The notes below the pieces were generated by a model. It was not told the origin of the DNA. It worked only from the letters and a program-made list of their open reading frames with translations, and made no database searches. Shown here piece by piece: positions 27,182-60,586 of a DNA stretch of 64,000 nt; the stretch's first letter is position 1, and every line of letters begins with the position of its first letter. The DNA comes from Caprimulgus europaeus (lineage: Eukaryota; Chordata; Aves; Caprimulgiformes; Caprimulgidae), in NCBI GenBank assembly GCA_907165065.1, contig OU015543.1, positions 10,605,501 through 10,669,500 of the forward strand, read 5' to 3'. The position numbers and the translations under genes are program-made.

Positions 27182-27612
27182 CGTAGAATCAGAGAATCCC
27201 AGACTGGTTTGGGTTGGAAGGGACCTTAAAGCTCATCCAGTTCCAACCCCCCTGCCAGCAGCAGGGACACCTTCCACTAGACCAGGTTGCTCAAAGCCTC
27301 ATCCAACCTGGCCGAGAACACCTCCAGGGAGAAGGCATCCACAACTTCCTTGGGCAACCTGTTCCAGTGTCTCACCACCCTCACAGTGAAGAATTTCTTC
27401 CTAATATCTAATCTAAACCTCCCCTCTTTCAGCTCAAAGCCATTGCCCCTTGTTCTGTCATTAACTGCCCTTATGAAAAGTCCTTCCCCAGCTTTCCTGG
27501 AGCCCCTTCAGGCACTGGGAGGCCGCTATAAGATCTCCCTGGAGCCTTCTCTTCTCCAGGCTGAACAGCCCCAACTCTCTCAGCCTGTCCTCACAGCAGA
27601 GCTGCTCCAGCC
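27182..27612 (-). mobile_element. CR1 retrotransposon 3' fragment
   Basis: Antisense copy. It begins TAGAATCAGAGAATCCCAGA, then GTTTGGGTTGGAAGGGACC, TCCAACCTGGCCGAGAACAC, ACAGTGAAGAATTTCTTCC, and ends in CTCAGCCTGTCCTCACAGCA. Nearly identical in the shared part to the copies at 39448 and 54873, so probably young. Confidence 0.95.
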
Positions 27613-29467
27613 CTCAAAAAGCAGTGGCTCAAAGGGATAAATGTTGAGGACCCCCAGTGCTGACCTCTGGGACTTGCATGCACCCATCTGTCTGGATGTA
27701 ATTGCATTAGGGTGTCCAAGTTCTGACAGAGCAGCAAGTTTTGGATGCTGAAGTCCTTCCTCTGATTTGGAAGATGAGCATGAGGCCAAGGCACTATTTG
27801 ATTCCTTGGCAAAGATGGGGAGATCTTCACAGTCCATCCCCTAAGAAGCAAAATGGATCACCAGAGAGTGTGAGCTTTCCATCACCTGAGTGTGCACTAC
27901 AGAGGAGCCAGGACATCCACAACCTGGTCTCCACTCAGGACCCACAAAGCTGTGTCTGGAGATGAAACACTGATTGCCCCAAGTCACTGGAAATAAATCC
28001 AGTGATATTTCTACAAATACTTCCCTCTGTGCCTCTTTGCAGTGAAGGAGGTGCCACCCCTCAGTGGGGCCAACATGGGTGTGACCCACCTCTTTGACTT
28101 GGGTTTCTTGGTGTGTCCCTTCTTCCTTGTGGTTGGCAAACTGCACAGCCACAAACAAAGAGGTTCTCCTGGTGGCTGGTGTTATACAGCACCAGTTATG
28201 TCATTCTTTTTAAACACATAACAAATAAGAGTGGTGCTTGAGTTCATCATGGAGAACACCTGAGTTCATCAGCTTGTGCAGCTGGGACAAGACATGAGGA
28301 GCCCAGGTGGTGAGGAAGCCAGCCTGGGAAGCCAGTCCTGAGTGCCCACCCCAGCTCCATGCATGCCAGGAGTGCTGAAGAGCAGGAAACCACAAATGAC
28401 CAGGTTCCACATGACAGCATTTACTGTCTCCACGGAGCATGACCCATGTCCCAGCCCCAAACACACACTGCTGATCCATGGCTGCTGTTGGCTTCTGGAG
28501 TGGAAGGCAAGGAGGTGCACAAGAGGAACCCCAAACCAATGACAGAAATATTAATTGTAGAATAGCTCTTAGAATATGGACATAATATTAAATAGAATAT
28601 TATTAACTCTTACACATCACAATGTCTTCCTGTCGTGTTTCCTGGATTATCAGTGTCCCACCAGGAGTGGCTGAGTAACAATATTAACAAAAACAATCAC
28701 AAAAGCCACCACATTTGTCTCTTGGGAGCAATAAGTGGCCACCACTAGTGACTGCCGGAGCAGAACCAGACCCTCCCCACAAAGCAAAGCCAGGAAGAGC
28801 AAACACACGTTCGTACAAGAGAAGCGTGGGGCAGCACCCTCCTGCTCCAGCTTTGCTTTGGGGTGGTGCATCTCACTGCTCCCCTGGGAAAGAGCCTTTG
28901 GAAACAGAAACAGCCTCTTGATTCTCCAAAACTGCCCTGTGATTGTCATCCTGGATCTGGAGGAAATGGGGACCACTGAGTGTGTGTGAGGAGAGACTTT
29001 AAATCCCACTGTAGAAGTCGGCATGATGAACCACCTCAGCCACACAGGCAAAGCTCCATTTGCAATTAGAAATGCAAAATAGAGACATCCAAAGTCACAG
29101 GCCACGTGGCCAAATTACAGAATAACGACCCATATCACACACATCTAGGAAACCCCTGCACACTTGAACAAAAAAGCCATCTTCAAACACTGACATGATG
29201 CAAGGAAATGTTCTAACACTCGTGATAACAACACAGCTAAAGGCCGTGGCAATGCATCCATCCAAGCTTGGAGAGGCCCAGAACACCAGCATGGATTTGT
29301 TTGAGATCTTTGCAGGTGTTGTCACCAGTTCAAGTCAAGGTTTCAGCATCCATCCTGGCACTTAAAGACCACAAAAGGGAAACTAGAAAGTTAGAAACTT
29401 CTAACACAGGCAGAACCCTGGAGCCTTTGCTCTTCTCCTGCACTGCTTGCTCTTTGGGATCATTTTC
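27613..29467. other. Intergenic stretch, no gene seen
   Basis: Unique sequence with no recognised exon or repeat. The missing last RGS9-2 exon could lie here or further left, but no convincing match was found. Confidence 0.5.
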
Positions 29468-29970
29468 ACAGAATCACAGAATCACAGAATGTCAGGGATT
29501 GGAAGGGACCTCGAAAGCTCATCCAGTCCAATCCCCCTGCCAGAGCAGGAACACCCAGATGAGATCACACAGGAAGGTGTCCAGGCGGGTCTTGAATGTC
29601 TCCAGAGAAGGAGACTCCACACCCTCCCTGGGCAGCCTGTCCCAGTGCTCTGTCACCCTCACAGTAAAGAAGTTCCTTCTCAAATTTAAGCGGAACCTCC
29701 TGTGCTCCAGCTCACACCCATTACCCCTTGTCCTATCATTGGACACCACTGAGAAGAGCCTGGCCCCATCCTCCTGACACTCACCCTTCAAATATTTATA
29801 AACATTAATGAGGTCCCCCCTCAGCCTCCTCTTCTCCAAGCTAAAGAGCCCCAGCTCCCTCAGCCTTTCCTCATCGGGGAGATGCTCCACTCCCTTCATC
29901 ATTTTGGTGGCTCTGTGCTGGACTCTCTCAAGCAGTTCCCTGTCCTCCTTGAACTGTGGGGCCCAGAACT
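29468..29970 (-). mobile_element. CR1 retrotransposon 3' fragment with open ORF2 tail
   Basis: Antisense copy starting CACAGAATCACAGAATCACA. On the minus strand the ORF2 C-terminus is open: [19 protein letters not shown]-like sequence, [39 protein letters not shown] and the end GDWTG plus stop. The uninterrupted frame suggests a fairly recent insertion. Confidence 0.95.
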
Positions 29971-32199
29971 CGGTTTGGATTAAGGAATGATGCTATGCCA
30001 TACAGTACACAGCTTCTCATGAGGGGTTTATTTTCTTTCCCCCAGCAGTCAGCTGTCTCTTAATGAACTTGCTTTAAAATTAAAAAATTGTTATTCAGAA
30101 TAAGAGGTGGAGCCAAGCTGGGGACACAACCATACCCCAATCTTGGCATTGAAGTCTGAGTCCTGCTCTGAAAAATGCCTGCAAGCTCTGCTCCAGCTGG
30201 GTTGTGTACAGTGTGCTGACACCTCATGGCCAAGCAAGTAACTCAGATAAGACACCATTTCCCAGGATATAGATACACACATAAATTCTCCATCTGCTAT
30301 AAGGCAAGAAATGAGGTTCATTTATCAAGAAGTTTGTAATGAATATAGATCTGAATATACCAAAGATAGGAAGGAAAACCAGTCCAGAAATGCTTCAAAT
30401 TCTTGAATTACAAACAGATGGGCACAGCAGGGTTTGTTATTCATAGCTGTGGTGGTGTGAGCTTCCTTGGTGCTGAAGGATGGCTTTAATGCACTTCTTC
30501 AACAGCATGGCCCATATATTGAACCATACATGGCAAGCCTTGTGGTCTCTGGCCTGGAAAGAGAAGGTCCATGGCTGGGCTGCTCCTTACCCAGCTCTCC
30601 CCTCTTCCCTGGGGTTCTCCCAAGGGCAGATCACCTCCTCTGCAGAGTCCTTATGAGCTTGGAGGCGGTTGTCCTCTCCCTCCTCAGAGTCTATGGGATA
30701 GATTTGTCTCTCCATTTTTATTTGGAAGATGCTGTGTTGTGAAATAAAAACTCATCACGCACAGGGCGCTTTTTGATGTGCTCTCTGAGACAGCGAACAC
30801 GCAGCACGGAGCCTGGCTTTGAGTTTTCCACTCTTCAAACCCCAAATCCCAAAGCAAAACTCCTTGGCACAAGCCCACAGAGATGGAAAACGAAGGAAAT
30901 TCACTCTCCCACCCCTTTGAAGCAAAACTGCTGTGTGATACAGCTCCGGCACAGCCAGAGCACGGGACCAGGTGGAGAAGGAGCCCTCAGATTTGTGCTT
31001 TTGAATTTATAACGTGGACTCATCCACTTGGTCAGCAGCAGAGGAGGATTAAAAGAGGTTGAGGACACGTTACTCTTGGTGAGGGGCATGGCCAGGATTT
31101 GGTTTCAACAGTGACAGCCTCTCCAGGCAAAAAAAAAATCCCTGTTCTCACACATCTTGCTCTGGAATGACAAAGGTTTTGTGACTCTCCCTCAAGATTT
31201 CTCCTCCCTCGTTACTTCTGAGTCTCCTCTGACTCAAATCATGAAACCAAACCTGAACCAACACTTGAGAACAAACACAAACATACAAGTAGTTTTCCAA
31301 ATTCAGGAATCAAAAGTAAAATCTGGGGGTTTTACACCACGAAGAGGAGGTGTAAGAGCAGCAAAGAGGAGCCACCGGCACAGCCTCTTGCCTATTTCTC
31401 ACCAGAAAACACATCCAACATGGAAAACAAGTGCAAGGAGCCAAGGGGAAGGGCTGGATTTAGAGACCTGGCTGTGATTTGGGGCAGGCAGCAGAAATGA
31501 CAGTGGTGGTTTGTAGATGGAATTGTAGGAAAGGTGACTGTCAGCGGGGCTGGCAGTGCCACCCGGCCTCGCGGGGAGGACTCTCAGGGATATACGGGGT
31601 CCCTACCCTGGAGCACTCAAACACTTCACTGTCTTTGGTAGTGCAGAGATCTCCAGAATGTCTCCAAATCCAAATAAATAACAGAATAGGACAAACTTCT
31701 CCTCCTAACGTACACAACAAGGCCCCACGGCCTGTGAAGCTGCTTGATGTGGGGGCAAACGCAAAGGCATCTTCACACTGGGCTCATGCAACAGGGCGGC
31801 CATTGCCTCTGGGCTGCTCCAGCCTGTGGTGGCTCAGGAGGGGACAAGCAGCGTGGGTGCCTGGTGTCCCCAAGGGAAGGAGAGGCCACAACCCCGGCTG
31901 GGCCGTGCTGTATCCCAGCAGCCTCACAGCCTGTTGCTCCCCAGGGCCCGCGGGAAGGGGCAGCGCCGCCATTTTGTTGCCTGGGAGGAGCAGGGCTGGT
32001 GCCCACTCTGGCAGCCGCCATTGTGTGCAGCCCCACAGCAGGCACAGAGGAGACAGTGACAGCTGACTGGATTGTAAAGCACAAAGCCTGCTTTAATGGG
32101 CTCAGCTGGTATTATTCCAACCCCACGCTAATTACAAATCAAAATGGTCCTGGAGATGAGCCCTTTGTGAGGGTGTCCATGTCCCTGTGTGGCGCTTAC
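29971..32199. other. Region downstream of the RGS9-2 exon, no exon recognised
   Basis: Expected to be the intron before a last RGS9-2 exon, or the 3' flank. No sequence resembling the mammalian end of RGS9-2 (NFFQIK, CPWESL) was found on the minus strand. GC-rich sequence at 31780-32060 carries chance frames only. Confidence 0.5.
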
Positions 32200-32621
32200 C
32201 TGCTCACCACCTCGGCGCCCGGCCGGAGCCGCAGCTCCCGCTCGCCCAGTGGCTGCACCTTCCCACGGGGCATGGCGGGGCTCTTGGGCGAGAGCGTGGT
32301 GAAGACAGGCGAGGACCAGCAGCCCCTCTTCAGGAACCAGCCAAAGGACACGGCAGCAGCCACACAGGACCTCCCGCTGCTGGAGGGGAACGGGCCATGG
32401 CCGACCCCCTCAGCCTCCCGCTCCTGGAGGGGAAGGGGCCATGGCCGACCCCCTCAGCCTCCCGCTCCCTCTCGGTGCCCTCGGTGCTGTCGAGGGCCAT
32501 GCTGATGGGTGAGGGGCAGGCGGTGCTGTGGGGCAGGGCTGGGGAAGGTGGGCAGCAATGGTGGGGTGCCAGTGCCAGCATGGACAGCTGGGTGAGGGGC
32601 TGGGGAGGAAGGGTGGCATGG
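32200..32621 (-). CDS. RGS9: RGS9-2-specific exon 18, reading frame broken
   Basis: 422 nt between an excellent acceptor (TCCTTTCCTCCCCGCAG) and a strong donor (AGCAG|GTAAGC). In phase 0 from the exon 17 internal donor it begins [19 protein letters not shown], comparable with mammalian PGQHMAPSPHLTVYTGT. It later shows [17 protein letters not shown] (mammalian STTICPSPIRVALESSSG) and [20 protein letters not shown] plus VQPLG (mammalian RFLRRGCLASPVFARLSPK). The middle block is in a different frame from the two ends. A 44-bp duplication at 32370-32468 causes one shift, and another mismatch lies at about 32500-32560. As written, translation from exon 17 stops at TGA 32454-32456 after 55 residues. 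Either the long isoform is truncated in this bird or the sequence carries errors. The proline-rich composition makes the N-terminal match less certain than the others. Confidence 0.78.
32370..32468 (-). repeat. 44-bp tandem duplication inside the RGS9-2 exon
   Basis: Bases 32370-32413 are repeated at 32414-32457 with a further partial copy to 32468. Two substitutions (at 32379/32423 and 32391/32435) separate the copies. Each copy contains CCATGGCC and CCCCCTCAGCCTCCCGCTC. The period is not a multiple of three (44 = 3x14+2), so it moves the RGS9-2 frame. Deleting one copy in thought puts ALDSTEG and FLKRGC in one frame. Confidence 0.92.
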
Positions 32622-33420
32622 CTGCGGGGAGGAAAGGAGAGAGGCTCGGGCAGGCCCAGGACAGGGTTTTGTCAGGTGGAAAAAGCTTTCTCCTTCGGAG
32701 GAGACAGGCTGGGTGCCACCAGCACTGCCAAGAGCGACAGGGCTCTGCGTAGAGGCAGCCAAGCCTGGGACAGTGTCCCCCCCTCCTGCAGCTCTGGCCC
32801 CCTCCCTGCCCTCCCACAGTGGAGGCATCACAATTTGCCCATGGAAAGCAACAGGGTCATTGCTCCCGGCCTCAGCGGGTGCTGATGGATCCAGCTCCAC
32901 ACCCGCTGGGATGCTGTAGGAGACACCAGCTTGTCTCATTCCTGACAACAATCAGCTCCAGGCATGGAGGAGTCTGTTATCCCGAGAATGTGATCTTGGT
33001 TATAAACGGCATAACCATGTCACACCCAAAGTGCCAATGTGCTGGCTGCTGTGGTGACCGAGAAATAGGACACTGAGCTCCAAATCTTGATGATTGATAA
33101 TACAAGAAGCCACATCTTGTGTTGAAGCCCTCAGTGTGAAGTCTCCAGCTCAGCTAATTCAGCCCTCAGGACAAGCCCAAGTACAGATTCATCAGCAGAG
33201 GACATGCTGCATGCTGGGGTCCCCCCCACCATTTCCCAAGGACTCCCTCCCAGCAGAAGTGACATGCAGCTCAAGTGTCCAAAGAGAAGTGCTGAGAGCA
33301 GAGGCACACACAGAAATCACATGCATGCACAGCCGAGAGATGGCACAGGGAAGGATGAAGACACTGAGAGAAGATAGAGAAGGATGAACTTGGTTCTTTT
33401 TTGTTTGTTTGTTTTCTACA

Positions 33421-33872
33421 TTTATTTTTATTAGACAGATGAATGCATGGAAGTGATGGCCAAGAAACTAAACAACATATTGCTCTGATTTCCAGTGGAA
33501 ACAAACAATTTCTTGTCTGGCACAAAGCGTAGTTCAGTTTGTACCGTGGTCACATTTTGTACCAGGCGACCTTCCTCTTCAGGGACTGAAGAGCAAGGGA
33601 CTGAGGAGTGGTACATTGGGTCATGCCAGCTTCTTCAGCCCATGAGCAGAACAGAGCCAGCTTCTGCCTGCAAGCGTGGGACTGGTGTTCCACAAGCACA
33701 GTGACTCCAGAGCACGCAGCATTAACCCACGTCAGGGGGACAGTGCCACAGCGCTGAGATGATGACAAGTCAGAGAAAGCAATGGATAGAGAGAACATAA
33801 AAAGCAAAGCTGCAGACAAAACAGGAGTAGAATCAGAGGGACTGCCTGGAACACACAGATTTGTTATTTATT
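33421..33872 (-). promoter_or_regulatory. Candidate polyadenylation signals for RGS9
   Basis: AATAAA on the minus strand occurs at 33421-33426 and 33867-33872, 2.0-2.5 kb past the RGS9-1 stop codon. Nothing closer was noticed. The hexamer is common by chance, so this is only a candidate for the end of the 3' untranslated region. Confidence 0.2.
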
Positions 33873-34833
33873 ATTTATACCCTGACTTGATCTTCCACAT
33901 GTTACTACACACTGGCAATCCCAACATCTTCAGTGCTCCATGTTACACAAACTCTGAAGAGACTGGAGAGCTCATCACATCCAAGTAGCTCTGGAGCAAC
34001 CCTGTTAAGTTCTTGCATATCTATCCTTCAGTGCTCTTATGTCAAGGTAGGCTGATGGTGCTCACTACCTCACTTACAGAAGCCTTGTGGTTTTAAGCAG
34101 AATTGAAAAATTCATGGTATGGGATTCATTTCTCCTGCTCACCCTTATAATATTGCAAAATTTGCCGTTGCTCCCACTGGGAATAAGAGCAGAGACTTAG
34201 CAAGCAGACCCTGACATCAGAGCAAAAGACTCATGCAACTTGGTTTCAATTCCCCTAAGAAGGTTTATCACCATTAGGTTAACGGAGGTCATTAAAATCT
34301 CCTGAGCTCAGCTGCAAAGCGAAGGAGACCAGTTCTGCAGTGACACCAGATCAGACCGTGTAGCCCTGATTCTGCCTTTGATAAGACACACAGGGAGGGG
34401 AAGAATCACTGTTCAAAGCTGTTCAGGACACAGCTATCACCTGACTATCTCCCTGTTCCTGAGGGAGGGTCTGCATGCACCCTAAAACCTGAGGGCTCCA
34501 TCTCACACCCAGCTTTCTCCATCTCCCATTTCCTGTAAAATCCTACCAGGAGTAAAATCAGATGAACAGTATGAACTGGAGTGAAGAAGCTTCCCAGACC
34601 TCAGTGCTTCCCATCCAGTCCCTCTGCTTTCCCTAAATTTTAACAAACAAGGAAGCTTTTCTACTTCCCCAATTCCCTTTACTGGGCTTTGCAGGAATCT
34701 TCCCATTTCTGGTAATCATTGGCCTGGCCCAGACACCCTGGGGTTTCCCAGCAAAGCCTGGAATCTCCCTGAGCTCTTTAGCTCTAACATAGCATTTTAG
34801 GTTGCTTCATTCTAAAGAGCAAAAGAGACAGAA

Positions 34834-34868
34834 CAAATAAATAAATAAATAGATAGATAAATAAATAA
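34834..34868 (+). repeat. (AAAT)n/(AGAT)n microsatellite
   Basis: AAATAAATAAATAAATAGAT followed by AGATAAATAAATAA. Confidence 0.88.
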
Positions 34869-35884
34869 CTCACTACTTAAAAGTTGAAATTGGCTCTTAA
34901 CACCTCTACCCTGGTTCTTCCTTGCTTCTGGGCTACAAGCCAGTGACAACTGCAACTACCTCCTGTTAGGTTTGTTGGGTTTGGTTTTTTTAAACAACAG
35001 AAAAGAGAAGAACAGGAAAAAGACAAGACAAGAGGCAGGAAGGATTCGATACAAGAAATAAAACCATGGCTGCATTTCTCAAGCCCTCCTGTGGGCTCTC
35101 CACGCCTGCACACCTAGCTCATCACGCAGGGGAGTCATGGAGGGGAGCGGAGGTTTCTACTGATCACCTCCAACACATCAGAGGGGATGTGGGAGTGTCA
35201 TTAAAATTCAAAGGGTCAACTGAACCTTCACAAACGCTCATCCTACCGTTCTCACAAGGAGTCTACCCCGCTCCTCTGCCTGTGGCTCTGTTGCCCTGAC
35301 TAGGAGGTGCAGGATCCTTGAGGGAAAGGATGTGCTCCACTCAGGGAGTGCCCAGGATGCCTCCCCTGGGAGGGTGCACACCCTCTCGAGAGCATGGACA
35401 CCAGCGTGGATGTGCTCTGAGGTGGCTCATCTCCCCCTGCTCCCTGTGGGGTCACCCACCTCTCCTCTGAAGAAGGCTGATTTGAACCCAAAGGACTGGG
35501 ACAGCAGAGTTGGCTCTGCCTCGTGCCATCCCACCATCTGGAGAAGCAGGAGCAGGGAGAAGCAGCTGGGCTGCCCAACCTCCGGGGGGTCTGGGCAGCC
35601 AGAAGACATCACTGCTCCGAGGTGTGCGGGGAGGGAGCCGGGGCCCTGCACCCTGAGTCCGGCACAGCCAGCAGCCTGGCTCCAGCAGCATTCCCATGCC
35701 TGACATGCCTGGGAAGTGACATCTGCTGCTCCAGCAGCCATGGCAACGTGCAAGGAAGCAGGCTGTGGGCAGAGCCGGCCTGGGAAACCTAAAGCAGCAC
35801 TGACACCTTCAGGAAGGGGAGACGAAGCTCAACACCAGCCTCAGCTTGTCTTTTCCCTGCGCTGTGCCCTGCAGGGCTCAGAGC

Positions 35885-58119
<22,235 letters not shown>

Positions 58120-58407
58120 CTGCAGAGCACAGCAGGGATGGGGTGTGTTAACAAGAGAGGACAGGAGGGATCCCCAGGGTCACTGCAGCTCTGGGCAGCA
58201 TCCCAGAGGGCTGTGCAGTGCTGTGTCACAGGAACAGATGCAATGACCACAGTCATCTCCAAAACCTCCCCTTTCCATCAGAGATGCCACCTCCAAACCA
58301 TGTCACCTTTCACAGTGACTCACAGCATCACTCCCTCTTAGAGAAGACACAGCCAGGGTTAGCAGACAAGGGACCGGGTGTCACCACTCCATGAGAGCTG
58401 AGATAAA

Positions 58408-58693
58408 TGAAAAAATAAAGAATAAAAATAAAGAATAAAAATAAAGAATAAAAATAAAGAATAAAAATAAAGAATAAAAATAAAGAATAAAAATAAAGAA
58501 TAAAAATAAAGAATAAAAATAAAGAATAAAAATAAAGAATAAAAATAAAGAATAAAAATAAAGAATAAAAATAAAGAATAAAAATAAAGAATAAAAATAA
58601 AGAATAAAAATAAAGAATAAAAATAAAGAATAAAAATAAAGAATAAAAATAAAGAATAAAAATAAAGAATAAAAATAAAGAATAAAAATAAAG
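58408..58693 (+). repeat. 13-bp satellite (AATAAAAATAAAG)n
   Basis: About 22 nearly perfect copies of AATAAAAATAAAG. On the RGS9 transcript strand it is a long CTTTATTTTTATT tract ending about 290 bp before the exon 2 acceptor. Because 13 is not a multiple of three, one frame stays open and encodes a 13-residue hydrophobic repeat, which is a composition artefact. Confidence 0.97.
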
Positions 58694-58836
58694 ATAATAA
58701 AAATAGATAGGAAAAAATAAATAAATAAGTAAAATAAAAAAATTTAAAAAATAAAAAATAAAAATAAAAATAAATAAAAAATAAAATAAATAAAATAAAT
58801 AAAATAAATAAAATAAATAAAATAAATAAAATAAAA
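58694..58836 (+). repeat. A-rich AAATA/AAATAAAATA low-complexity tract
   Basis: Continues the 13-bp satellite with irregular AAATAAAAT units and a final run of AAATAAAATA (10 bp) units. Confidence 0.93.
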
Positions 58837-60586
58837 ATGTTCTGTTACCCATAAGTGTTCTCTGGTTCAGTGGGCTATTTGTTGGGGCAATAAGAAAGAA
58901 AAAAAAAAAAGGTGGGGGGAGAAATAAAATCTGTGCTTTTATTGCACAAATACCCCAGCTGTGCACAGACTTGTAGATATTGCACCATGCACCGAGAAAA
59001 TAAATAATATTTTGGCTGAAGACCAAACAGCAGAAGTTCCGTTTCTGGTGTGCAGACAATAACCAGACAGGACTTTAGAGGAGCCACAGGAAAAGCACAC
59101 CGCTCGGCTCCGGGGCCGAGTGAGAAGCTGACACCCCGGGGAGATGAGGACGGCCTGTCCTCTGAGAAAGCACAGCCACCACCGAGCCAAGGCTTTGAAA
59201 AGCTGGCCAAGGATCGATTACAGCAGGGACCAGAACTGGTGTGTGGGAAAGCAGCCTGCAAACACAGAAACCCAGCCCAGCTCGTAGGGAGGAGGTGGCC
59301 AAAGGACTCTCTGGCTGCTCCTGTGGATGGTGGCACTCACCCACCCTGGGTCTCAGCCTGGGGTGTGGGCAGCAAAGCTCAGTCCCACCAGGGACACGGG
59401 GCAGAGGCATCCTCTGGAGCCACACACCCTCCTTCCTGGCAGCATCTCCAGCCCGTGATGGCTGAGGGATGCTGATGTTTATAGACTCACTGCCCAAGTT
59501 TTTAACAGATCATCTCACGGAGGATGAGTCTCACCCTCAGGGCCACACTTCTTTTATTTCTGGTTCCCAATTATCTTTTTTTTTTTGTAATTATTATTTT
59601 TTTAAAGATGAAGATTTTTCAAAGGTATTTTCCTCCTCTTACATTTGACTTCTTACTAGCACCCTCCTAAAAGTACAAGAGCCTCCTGCTTGCACTCGGG
59701 ATCCTCTGCTTGGACAGGTGGGGTTGGGCACACTCCTCATCTCCTCATTTTATATTATCCAAGTACCATGAGAGCATTGGCTTTGTGGAGGATCCTCTTC
59801 TTTTTGTCTTCTGCTTCCAGAGATATTAAATCAAAACTGGTCCAACAGGACCAATTTGGTCTCTCCACACATTCATTTTGGGTGAGGCTGTAGCTTTTAA
59901 ACTAGGATTAGAGGATTTAATGAGCGTGACTTGATGACACCCAGGCATAATGAAGGGTATTGTCTTCAAAGGCACCACAGTGACTTTGGTCCTAAGTCTT
60001 GCCAAGCTGAGTGAGGATTTAAGCCTGTAGTGACAGGATACACTCTGGGCTTGACAGTAAAAATTTATTTTAGACTCTTTCTAAAGCCAGTGTCAAATTA
60101 ATACTAAAATGGAGAAGCCTGGTAAAATTTCACAGGAATATTTGTATAAATACTTCTATAAAATATTTAAAAATAACAAAACCAGACTCAAAGCAATGGA
60201 ATATGATTTTTTTTTTTTAGACTTTGTAACTGAACCCCCAACATCAGCCTCAGCAAGTCTAAGGGTGGGTGTGGAGAGATGCCTGTGTAGCTGGGTGAGT
60301 CCAGACAAGGCTGGACAGTCCAGAAGGCAGGGCACCAATCTAGGAAACTCAGAATCAGCTCCCTCTAAGCAAACAGGGGTGATGCTGGGGAAATCACTTC
60401 CTCTCTCCATAACTGTGTGTCCACTCTGCAGACAGCACCTCATCAGCACACAGAGATACTGTCAAGACCACCAGGTAGGTCCCATCAGGCTCAAGCAGGA
60501 CTTGTTCTCCCCTAGAAGCAGCACAGCTCACCCTGCCCCAGTACAGGGCTGCCACTCGCTCTCCGGTGGGCTGGAAAAATGAATCA

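Larger units (their letters stand above)
32622..35884 (-). other. RGS9-1 3' flank / RGS9-2 intron
   Basis: Lies between the RGS9-1 stop and the RGS9-2 exon acceptor, so it should contain the RGS9-1 3' untranslated region and the RGS9-2 intron. An AAAT/AGAT run is at 34834-34868. No further exon was seen. Confidence 0.6.
58120..60586. other. Probable RGS9 intron 1 or 5' flank, no exon seen
   Basis: Upstream of RGS9 exon 2. Apart from the A-rich satellite at 58408-58836, no exon or RNA gene was recognised. A first exon beginning with the mammalian-type MTIRHQG was sought on the minus strand and not found. Confidence 0.6.

Noticed and set aside
28930-28990. Possible last RGS9-2 exon on the minus strand (FLQIQ-like text after an acceptor-like CATTTCCTCCAG)
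   Set aside because: The match to the mammalian NFFQIK segment is only a few residues and nothing after it resembles the known ending.
31744-32505. A 253-codon open frame on the plus strand
   Set aside because: It is antisense to the RGS9-2 exon in GC-rich DNA, and no family was recognised. The minus strand carries the homologous coding sequence with splice sites.
58328-59059. A 243-codon open frame on the minus strand
   Set aside because: It is the 13-bp A-rich satellite read as a repeating hydrophobic peptide. A period not divisible by three keeps one frame open. It is not a gene.
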